From contig NC_084930.1 of NCBI RefSeq assembly GCF_958298935.1, forward strand, positions 22,356,001 through 22,420,000: a DNA stretch of 64,000 nt. The letters are read 5' to 3'. The DNA is from Phragmites australis. Its lineage: Eukaryota; Streptophyta; Magnoliopsida; Poales; Poaceae. The notes under the pieces are model-generated. The model was not told where the DNA came from. It saw nothing but the letters and a program-made list of their open reading frames with translations, and made no database searches. The translations under genes were made by a program, and so were the position numbers. Positions 56,436-64,000 of this stretch are shown one piece after another; position 1 is the stretch's first letter; each line of letters opens with the position of its first letter.

Positions 56436-57671
56436 TGTCGGTGATCTGGGAACCGGGGGTTCCGGAGTCCCGAGGCCAGGACAGCACATTACCACGTGGC
56501 GCCATCCCTCGGGGACCATCTCCCTGAGGGCTCGAGAAAAGCCAGACCCGAGAAGGGGTGCTCGGGGTCAAGAACAATTGGTTCCCGAGTACCTAGAGTT
56601 CCCCGAGGACCCGAGAAGAGCCAAAGTCCGGGAGAGGGTGCTCGGGGCCAGGAACAGCTGGCCCTCGAGTACCCAAAGTTCCCCGAGGACCCGAGAAGAG
56701 CCAATCTGGGGGAGGGTGCTCGTGTCCAAGAACAGTTGATCCCCGAGTACCTAGAGTTCCCCGAGGACCTGAGAAGCCCCTTGCCGGTGGACCCCACAAG
56801 GGCTCCACGGTGAGGTGTCAATCGGTGGGAAGCCCGATGCTGCATTTAAGAGGGAGCGTGGCATGTCACATCCAACCACTCCACCCCACGCCTGTCGTAC
56901 TGAGTACGACAGTCCCTGCCACCGCCTGGCAGGAAGGCGTGGGGACAATTAATGCGACAGGCCCCATGGCACGTCACCCTGCGGGGCCCATAAAGGGAAA
57001 CGACTTGAAGATATCATCGATGGGCTCGAGGCGTATCGCCTGTCGCCCTGCTGCGTCACACCATGTCAGATCTACTCTGACCGGACGGGCACGCAGGGAT
57101 ATTCAGTGGCTGGCCGGTGGGCCCCCCTGCACCTGCTAAAGTTGGGGCGTAATAACCGACGGGACCGTCCAAGGGCGCATTTTCAACCCCTGTAACATCA
57201 AACTGTAGACCCATAATGGTTGCTTTCCATTTATGGCTTACAGAAACTTGTGCCCCGGATCTGGGCATGCCAAGCCTCCCCCGATAGGATAAAAAGGGGG
57301 GAGCACTTCGTAGAAGGACAAGCTAAATAGAAGTTAAGTTGAGGCGAATAGAAGCTAAGCTTGAGGCAAGAAGCAAGACCGAAGCTCAAGACTTAAATCA
57401 AAAAACCTTATAACACAGAGATATAGAGAAATGGATTCCAAGAGCATTAATAGCACATCAGAACACAGGAGTAGGGTATTACGTTTCGTGTGGCCCGAAC
57501 CTGTCTAAATACTTTGCGCATTTACTCCTACTAGCCGAAGATCATCCGTCCCGCCTAGACATCATACATTCGCGTTAATCCCACGTACGAGGTAGATCCA
57601 GAATCGGCCCCCCGGCCGAATCTCAAAGGGGGTCCCTCAGGATCCCCGCTTGCAGTGTTCATCCACTGACA
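56436..57671 (+). repeat. solo LTR with TSD ATTGT
   Basis: It starts TGTCGGTGATC and ends CCACTGACA. ATTGT flanks it on both sides (56431-56435 and 57672-57676). No internal region is present, so it is a 1236-base solo LTR left by LTR-LTR recombination. A unit of about 80 bases (theme CCCCGAGGACCCGAGAAGAGCC) is repeated three times at about 56558-56780. A TATA-like GATAAAAAGGGG lies near 57287. The frames on both strands come from the GC-rich repeats. Confidence 0.85.
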
Positions 57672-57755
57672 ATTGTCTTCTATGTAGATATTTACAGTGG
57701 AACAAAAGCACTGGTACCCAACAACACCACAGACAACCGACCGAGAAACACGCCC

Positions 57756-58914
57756 CTAGAACATCACAATCTCGTCTTGATAGTCTTCAACATCTTCTCT
57801 CACTGAGCGGCACCACATATGTAGCATGGCATGGGGAAAATAGCAAGTGTGAGCACATGGCGTGCTCAGCAAGTATACTGTGGAAATAATGATATGCAGG
57901 CTTATAACAACGATATGCTAACTCCATGGTTCATTTGCATAAATGCGGGTAAAGAAATAGTAGTGTAACTGAAAAGCATTAAACAGCTATTTAATTGAAT
58001 ATAACCCAAATGACCCAACAACTAGCGTACAAGGTTCCCCACCTTGTACCCCTAACCATCTAGTACTCCCTGTACTATAATCAAAACTATAACCATTCCA
58101 CTACCAACTAATCATGTGAGGATCCAAGTCTCCCATAACCACGGGCATGACTGTTATAATAGTATTACATTCTGTAGAGGTTGTCCAACTTTTGACCACG
58201 AGTCGTGATTTCTATGATGCCGTGTTCGTGAAACACTTAACACACGCTAGTGGTGTGCCACCAGGAGAATCACTACGAAGCATGATCCATCAGTTAGGTC
58301 TTGGTACTCCAACAAATGCCAGCTAGGTGTCTAATTGATATTCTAAGCCTTACCCATATTGGTATCGTGTTTGGTACGATATTTCTTGGGTTGTTGCTCC
58401 ACGAACCAATCCTTCTATGTGATACTTGGGCAAAGACTATCCAACAGGGAAATAACCAACCAACAAAACCTAACACCACTACTTGGAACATATCCACAAG
58501 CCCACCACATAAACCACTATAATCAATCCACCATTATCAAACCAGCTCCTTGCCCAAGTCCTAGGGTTCCATGTTACTATATAAAGTTCATCGTCACCAT
58601 TGCATAAGTCCATTAATCAGGTATATGACACTTCTCAGCATCCTAAAAGCATGGCTAAGCAACTTTACCCATAAAGGACACATAACCATAACCCACCTAG
58701 GTTTCAAAGGATGATAAGGGAAAATCCAGGGAAACCCTAACATAGGTGACTACCCATCATATTGACAGACATTGCATGCAACTTGGTAAAACAAAACATT
58801 TAAAAACATAGGAGCAATATGATCAAGGAGTATACTTGCCTTTTACCCAATGCTGCTCACTGTTTTCAAAATCTTGGTCTTGAAATCCCTTGAACAGATC
58901 CGAAGCATTGTCGA
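57756..58914 (-). other. candidate spliced small ORF inside LTR D'
   Basis: On the minus strand the first segment 58914-58840 (75 bases) follows GATTAG and ends AAAG/GCAAGT. The second segment 57802-57756 (47 bases) follows CGCTCAG and ends TAG. Joined they stay open and encode an acidic part (FQDQDFENSEQ) and a C-terminus EDVEDYQDEIVMF, similar to FEDFQDDDLVF in D. Between the copies the first segment keeps its length exactly and the second differs by three bases, so the frame is maintained despite heavy divergence of the surrounding DNA. Confidence 0.45.
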
Positions 58915-59130
58915 CTAATCGCAAATTCTATCGACAAACAAAAGTAACATCGAATAAACACCAAATAAACTCCAAATTGTAAATAAAAGAAATAGATTGA
59001 TAGATTGAGTTCTTTGATTGGGCTAGACAAGGAAAATAGAATTGATTAAACTCCTCTCAAAGGAAGATGAAAGAACTAGGGTTTAGGTTTCACATGAAAT
59101 GATAAGAAAGGGTTCACATGAACTGATAGA

Positions 59131-60300
59131 AAAGGTTAACTGAGGCATTAACATGAGTTACTTACAAATTTATATATTATTTTAATATCATAAACTCATG
59201 TTCGTAATACAATGACATGTACATTTGATCAGAACCTATCTGCCATTGCAACAACATAAATTTACTAATCGAAATAATATTTTCATGTTGCAGAGATTTA
59301 AATATTAATGAGTGAAAGGTGAAGAAGAGAGCCTGGTTTTGTTGTTTTTGTAATTTCTTTATTTTTCAAGGATCATGATGTAATGTGGGGATGTATTGTT
59401 TTCACTTTTAATATAATTCCAGTCGCTATTAAAAAAAACTGCTTGAATTACATTGTTGCATCGAATTGGGGTTGATATTCTAATATTCAATTGGAAAATC
59501 TTGCAACCAAAATGATAGGATCGGCACAAATCGATCAATATGTGGTGGGAGATAACACGTAGTAGACGAGGGGCTTCTAAATTCTGCTAACTCGACAACT
59601 CTCAAAGAAGAAACAAGTCATCTCCCAATGGGATGTTGCTACAAATTCGTGAGCAACAGAGATCTGACGTTTCTTTGCTAGAAACACTCCTGATTCACAT
59701 GATGAAAATGTACAGGAATACCCCTAGTGTGTTGGAAAACACTTGACCGTTATTTCAAAGCTTGGGCTACCTCCAAATGTTTCTGACAAATTGACATATG
59801 CTTGTCTCAATGGTCAACTTCCGGATTCATGTACCAAATTTTAATATTATTCCTTGTAGCAATGTTTCTGGCCAGATAGCATTGCGTATTATATGACATC
59901 ACAACGATCTTTTATGACAATCCTCACAAAGATACTAGCACATGCACATTGCGGTGGTGAAGTTATTGTACGAGATGAAATTCGGAAGTCTACCATGTGC
60001 CAGTTGAATATTTCACAAAAGACAGTTCAGGACCAGGTGAAACCTATCATGTATTTATGGGCGTATCTCCATGATCTTCCCTGTTTAACTTATTCCAGCG
60101 TCATATATTTATTGTAGTTCAATTGGTTACCTTATTTTGATTTATTTAATTGAACTGTATCTTGAGAAATAAATGCATAATGAAAAATTTTGTCTACAAG
60201 GAAGAATTGGACGAAGATCTATCTGATTTGAAATTATAACGTGTAAATATACGAATTTTGAAAAATTTGCTTCGCACATTAATTTCGCAGATTCTCCATA
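59131..60300. other. unassigned, 5' side of the zinc-finger gene
   Basis: 59300-59440 has the look of an untranslated 3' tail (T-rich, then a run of seven A near 59433), perhaps of a LINE. The plus frame at 59893-60117 has no recognisable motif. The part nearest 60300 presumably includes the promoter of the gene at 60411. Confidence 0.3.
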
Positions 60301-60316
60301 GTATGATCCCACATCC

Positions 60317-60322
60317 TATAAG
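60317..60322 (+). promoter_or_regulatory. TATA box of the zinc-finger gene
   Basis: CCTATAAGAAGCCCC lies about 90 bases upstream of the ATG at 60411, a normal spacing for a short-leader plant gene. Confidence 0.5.
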
Positions 60323-60410
60323 AAGCCCCTATCCTACGATGCAAATGACACCAACCTAGAGAGTAATCTTAATTATCGATCCTTCCTGTTTGATAGAGAC
60401 CATATCTTCC

Positions 60411-61085
60411 ATGGAGAACGAAGGTTGGGAGGCTTACTTCACCCAGCAGCCTCCTCCTCGCCCTTCAGTAGCCAAAATCCTATTCGATCTGAAGAGAAAA
60501 GAATTGGTGAGCCCCATTTTCGTATGCCTGCATTGCACAAAGGAGTCTCACACCCAGCAAGCCATGGCTGCCCATTGCAGACAGCATGTCCGGGCCGGCA
60601 TGGCCAAGGGGACTGTTACACACATCAAGTTCTATCCTGACCATGCCTATATGTTCCTATGCCATAATCCACAACCAGAACCTCCAGCTCCCAGATCTAC
60701 CGACCAAGTCATGGAGCAACCACCACACCAGATCAATCAGGTGCCAACAGCAAGGTACAGCCGTATTTTACCTTATACTGGCTGTATTTCCATGTCAGAT
60801 TTGGCGAGATCCCCTTGGCTCCAGTTGAATAGACCACGCCAGGACTCAATCAACATAACGAGCATGCATCCTACACTTGCAGCTTTGCTGCAGCGTAGGC
60901 CTGCCCCAATCGAGGGTTCAAGCTCTCTTCCATTTGGTGGTATCATGAGTCCCAAGCCTAACGGGGCTGATCGTGGCGCAGCTCCACTTTCAGTTCCACC
61001 TGTGATTGATCTGACACTTCGACTGGGTCCTACTCCAAGCTCTACTGATCAGGACCCCACTCAGGGGAGATCATTCCCTTTTTGA
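60411..61085 (+). CDS. C2H2 zinc-finger protein with EAR-type repression motif, 224 aa
   Basis: A single-exon gene. I start it at 60411 (TCCATGG) rather than at the upstream TTG of the open frame. Residues 37-59 form one C2H2 finger: Cys39, Cys42, His55, His59 (C-x2-C-x12-H-x3-H), with QQAMAAH where plant single-finger proteins usually have QALGGH. A middle region rich in proline and glutamine follows. Near the C-terminus IDLTLRLGPTP (residues 199-209) contains LTLRL, fitting the LxLxL EAR motif that recruits TOPLESS-type co-repressors. The architecture is that of SUPERMAN-like repressors acting in the nucleus, but the altered QALGGH core means DNA binding may differ. A broken inverted paralogue lies at 47673-48053. 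A poly(A) signal AATAAA is at 61396. Confidence 0.8.
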   Translation: MENEGWEAYFTQQPPPRPSVAKILFDLKRKELVSPIFVCLHCTKESHTQQAMAAHCRQHVRAGMAKGTVTHIKFYPDHAYMFLCHNPQPEPPAPRSTDQVMEQPPHQINQVPTARYSRILPYTGCISMSDLARSPWLQLNRPRQDSINITSMHPTLAALLQRRPAPIEGSSSLPFGGIMSPKPNGADRGAAPLSVPPVIDLTLRLGPTPSSTDQDPTQGRSFPF

Positions 61086-61767
61086 GTCAAAGACTACATC
61101 TAGCTACATCCTCTGTGCCCAATAGCTGCGAAGGAGATGTGGTCAAGGGCATGCATTGAAGGAGGCAAGAATCTGGAGCATCTATGTTGAAAGTTTCGAT
61201 TCTGGTCGCATCTATACATGCTAGAATAAATTTTATCAGTAGTTTGTTTCCATGAGGGCTATGTTTAATTGAGTGTTTAGGGTTTTAATGCGTGGAAGTA
61301 GTTTGATGTATCAGCTTTCTCGATGGGGCGCGACTTGAAATGTCTGGTGTTGTCTTGAGGAATGCTAGCTTCTTTCTCTATTTACTCTTGTATTAAATAA
61401 AGGAAATGCAAATCATAGCAGTGTACTTTTTCTATCTTGTTTAGAGAACGACGCTCCAAAATTCTTGCACTCTATTATGTTAGATTTATAAACTTTTTAC
61501 ATCCCATGCTGAGATAAACTTCTCGGACTCTAACCCGTTTGGTTGTTTGATACTAAAAGAACAAATAACAAGAGCCTGTGAGATATAGGTCTAGTTTGAG
61601 CACAAACCAAACAAGACCATACATAATTCCATGTTCTTGTTCCTCATCAGCATTAATGCAGGGAATGTGGCTTAGACCATCGATCAAAAGGACAAACTCA
61701 AGTGAAATGATGATTAAATTTAGGCATTTTATTTGGTTGAAATTATTATATGTGTTAATCTTTTAGT
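61086..61767 (+). other. 3' untranslated region and downstream flank of the zinc-finger gene
   Basis: No other gene is seen. AATAAA at 61396 probably ends the transcript, and the rest to the LINE fragment is unassigned. Confidence 0.4.
61396..61401 (+). terminator. poly(A) signal of the zinc-finger gene
   Basis: AATAAA lies about 310 bases after the stop codon, within TATTAAATAAAGG. It is the first canonical signal downstream. Confidence 0.5.
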
Positions 61768-62675
61768 GTCCTATCCAGAGATTAAGGGGGCCTAAGGATT
61801 CAGGATCTAGGTATTAAGAATATTGCCTTACTCAGCAAATGACTTTTTAAGTTGCTCACGTCTGATAGAATGTGGTAACAGTTGCTTCGCAATAAATACC
61901 TGGGTTCTAAATTCTTATCGCAGTCGAGTGGAAAGCTGGGGATTCTCATTTCTAGTCCAGCCTCATGAATGTGAAGCGAGATTTTCTACGCTTTGGAACC
62001 TTCACCATCAAAGATGGCACATATATTAGGTTTTGGGAAGATCAATGGTTAGGAAACCTACGTCTGTGAGAACAATATTCTTGCCTTTACAATATTGTAA
62101 GGAACAAACATGATACTGTAGCAGAAGTACTCCAAATCTTTCCTCTAAATATTTCTTTTAGAAGGGACCTTATAGGGCTAAATTTAGAAGTGTGGAATGC
62201 TTTACTTCCTCGAATCGCTAATATTGTGCTTACTCATGAGAGAGATGAGTTCCGCTAGAACTTAACTCCGAGTGGGCAGTTCTAGATGAAATCTCACTAT
62301 CTTGCCTTAGTGCATAGTGATGTTCCCAATCTTAATAAATGCCTTTGGAAACTGAGGCTGCCTCTCAAAGTCAGAATCTTCCTTTGGTACTTACAACAAG
62401 GTGTTCTCCTGACAAAAGATAATCTGACTACGCGTAATTGGCAAGGAAGTACGAGCTATTGTTTTTGTCACCAAGAAGTAACAATTAAACATCTTTTTTT
62501 CGACTGTTGTCTTGCCCGCGTTGTGGTTATCATACAAGCGGCTACATGCCTCTTCTAGCCTCGTTATGTATCACATATGTTCGGTACTTGGTTACGTGGC
62601 ATTAGGAAGGACTTGAAATCGAAAGTCTGGCTAAGGGTGGTGGCTACTTGCTGGTCGCTTTGGTTATACATGAAT
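61768..62675 (+). pseudogene. LINE (non-LTR retrotransposon) ORF2 3' fragment
   Basis: Across several frames the plus strand encodes the region after the reverse transcriptase of plant LINEs: FGTFTIKDGTYIRFWEDQWLG at about 61990-62052, a segment ending CLWKLRLPLKVRIFLWYLQQG near 62340-62402, and the zf-RVT-like finger C.C...KHLFFDC at 62460-62508. Stops and frame changes are frequent. The fragment is cut at 62676 by a CRM-like LTR. The remaining 3' end of the LINE must lie beyond that element, outside the window. Confidence 0.75.
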
Positions 62676-63569
62676 TGATGAGCCTATAGCTCCTTCAGAT
62701 ACGATCAATACTATTAATATTCCTCAAATCATGCAAGGTCTAATTACAAGACCACGCACGTGACAATTAAACCACCAAGGTGAACTCGTTACTTGCTGTT
62801 TATGTTTCCTTGGATGGATTACTGCTAAATTATCATAATGTTTTATTGCTTAAGAATGTGGGAGAAGCACCACAACCTTACCTGAACGTCACCCCTCGAA
62901 GGCCAAATCTACTCGGATTCGAGGCTGAGCTTTAGTCATGGTCGAGTCTCAGGACAACACGTCAGTAAAACAGGCATAACTTTCTCATACGAAGTCTATT
63001 TTAGGCGATCTTGGACATTCTGAAAAGCTTATGATGATCTCTTTCCAATGGATCTATGCTCGACCAAATATTCCTTATAGTTTAGTCAGAGTCAAAGAAA
63101 TAATGTACTACATCATCATTTTAGACCCTTTTGGGTCTTGTAATCGTGTCATGGTTGAAGTTCAGGTTGTGCACGCCTCTTTCCACGGCTGCACAACCGT
63201 AGGTCGACCTTCTCATGTCCCCCCTACATATACACAATAGCTGTCATAATTAGACTTAAGTTTTGCTTAGATTTTATACAGTTTCGCCGCTTGTTCGGTT
63301 TGTGAAACCCCAACTCGAGCACTTCATTGGTAATTAGCAATATTAAGATTGCATCTACCTGTTCTTGCTTTTGTTCTCAGTTCGCTTGAAGGAAAAGTTT
63401 TCTTGGCAATGTTAACTACGTCTTGGCACGGTTGATAACAATAGAGTAATGGTGTAGTGGTTGCGAGGGTTCTCGATTTATCCTGATCAGAGCCATTGGA
63501 TCATCAATGTTGAAACTCCACCAATCGACTTATCATATTACCTTCGGAAGATCAGGCAAACGCGCATCA
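62676..63569 (+). repeat. CRM-like 5' LTR
   Basis: It starts TGATGAGCC and ends CGCGCATCA. It aligns with the LTRs at 342, 48309 and 55052, sharing a GGTCTAATTACAAGACCACG-type block near the start and CACGGTTGATAAC and TTCGGAAGATC blocks near the end. The decayed coding segment at its start corresponds to the polyprotein C-terminus. Confidence 0.75.
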
Positions 63570-63570
63570 G

Positions 63571-63583
63571 TGGTATCAGAGCC
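63571..63583 (+). promoter_or_regulatory. primer binding site
   Basis: TGGTATCAGAGCC follows the LTR by one base and is an exact match to the plant initiator methionine tRNA primer site. Confidence 0.9.
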
Positions 63584-63869
63584 TCGGTTGCCCGTTAGAT
63601 AATCTCAATTATTCCTTTTATTTCGTCATGATCCATTACCTAGAGTCCAAAAAATTGCCCCACAAAAAAAGATTTAAATCTTAGTTTTTCGCTGTCCAAA
63701 CCACTTTGTGCCCTTCATAATTTTGTTTTTAGTTTTCACGTTGTCGAATTTGAGTCCATCTTCGATGTCTTTATTGCTGGTCAAGTCATCATGTTCTAGT
63801 TTCTAGCATTGAGTCTTTGCTAATTTAGTCATCGAGTTACTCAGTTTGCCCTAGTCTACTATAGCCAGG

Positions 63870-64000
63870 TTTGTGTCCCTACTCGGGGTCCCGGCCAGTC
63901 GATCCGACCACCCACTCGGGATCCCGACTAGTCACTCTGACCACCCACTTGGGGTCCTGACCAGTCACTCCGACCACCCACTTGGGGTCCTGACCAGTCA
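63870..64000 (+). repeat. 33-base tandem repeat in the leader
   Basis: About four copies of a unit with the theme CACTTGGGGTCCTGACCAG run to the window edge; the last two are nearly identical. The array continues outside. Confidence 0.85.

Larger units (their letters stand above)
56312..59130 (-). repeat. inverted D-family LTR (D'), 5' part missing, split by a solo LTR
   Basis: On the minus strand the end is AACCGGGTGTGACA at 56312. From about 57680 to 58980 it is the reverse-complement homologue of 16570-17860, sharing AAATGTTTTGTTTTACCAAG-like and CCTATGTTAGGGTTTCCCTGG-like blocks. 56312-56435 matches 17880-17988. The GC-rich, TATA-bearing first half seen in D is not found; the right border near 59130 is approximate. 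Two exon-like segments lie at 58914-58840 and 57802-57756. Confidence 0.65.
62676..64000 (+). mobile_element. CRM-like gypsy element, 5' end (runs off the window)
   Basis: A 5' LTR 62676-63569, a primer site and the start of the leader are present. It is inserted in the LINE fragment. The expected target duplication would be TGAAT (62671-62675), but its partner lies outside the window. The leader after the primer site resembles that of the element at 49242 (GAATTTGAGTCC..GCTGGTCAAG block). Confidence 0.75.

Noticed and set aside
1..64000. CRISPR arrays, rRNA genes or bacterial operons
   Set aside because: No regularly spaced repeats with unique spacers, no rRNA-like blocks and no prokaryotic gene packing; the tandem repeats present are retroelement-internal.

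Overview
This window looks like intergenic DNA from a grass nuclear genome (Poaceae, probably a panicoid such as a millet, sorghum or Miscanthus relative; the species is not determinable). The reasons are: no bacterial gene layout, nested Ty1/copia and Ty3/gypsy LTR retrotransposons, CACTA DNA transposons with CACTA/TAGTG ends, a CRM-type chromovirus, LINE remains, and only one or two credible low-copy genes. Most long open frames are retroelement fragments or GC-rich chance frames.

Layout. 1-1355: 3' end of a decayed CRM-like gypsy element. 1881-3535: noncoding LTR-retrotransposon sequence with a degenerate CCGGACTATCCGGTGA-type repeat. 3536-4427: orphan promoter-like DNA. 4428-10678: old Ty1/copia element with both LTRs. 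11991-12419: an intact small single-exon gene of an uncharacterised plant family. 12820-14197: non-autonomous CACTA element (TSD TAG). 14952-17988: a long LTR (family D). 17989-25379: LTR-less Tat-lineage gypsy body with an antisense ORF. 25380-26268: 3' end of a CACTA element with the end of a Ulp1-like protease. 27609-28307: hAT-like element. 31501-33238: second complete non-autonomous CACTA (TSD AAA). 35140-35860: unrecognised gene remnant. 35974-43330: two chromovirus-like gypsy fragments, one nested in the other. 43330-47280: minus-strand Tat-lineage gypsy. 47370-48053: broken zinc-finger paralogue. 48054-56311: a gypsy LTR split by an almost intact CRM-clade element (48309-55969, TSD ACTAA, LTRs about 98.8% identical). 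56312-59130: inverted D-family LTR split by a solo LTR (56436-57671, TSD ATTGT). 60411-61085: intact C2H2 zinc-finger/EAR repressor gene. 61768-62675: LINE fragment, interrupted at 62676 by another CRM-like element that leaves the window.

The two host genes are unrelated to each other. The zinc-finger gene and the minus-strand fragment at 47.7-48.0 kb form a diverged head-to-head pair pushed apart by about 12 kb of nested retroelements.

The most unusual signal is that three separate LTR copies (D at 16.6-17.8 kb, D' at 57.8-58.9 kb and the LTR at 36.7-39.1 kb) each hold two open exon-like segments bounded by splice signals in the same phase. In each they join into a short acidic, glutamine-rich frame. 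This suggests a spliced small protein encoded inside the LTRs of these elements.
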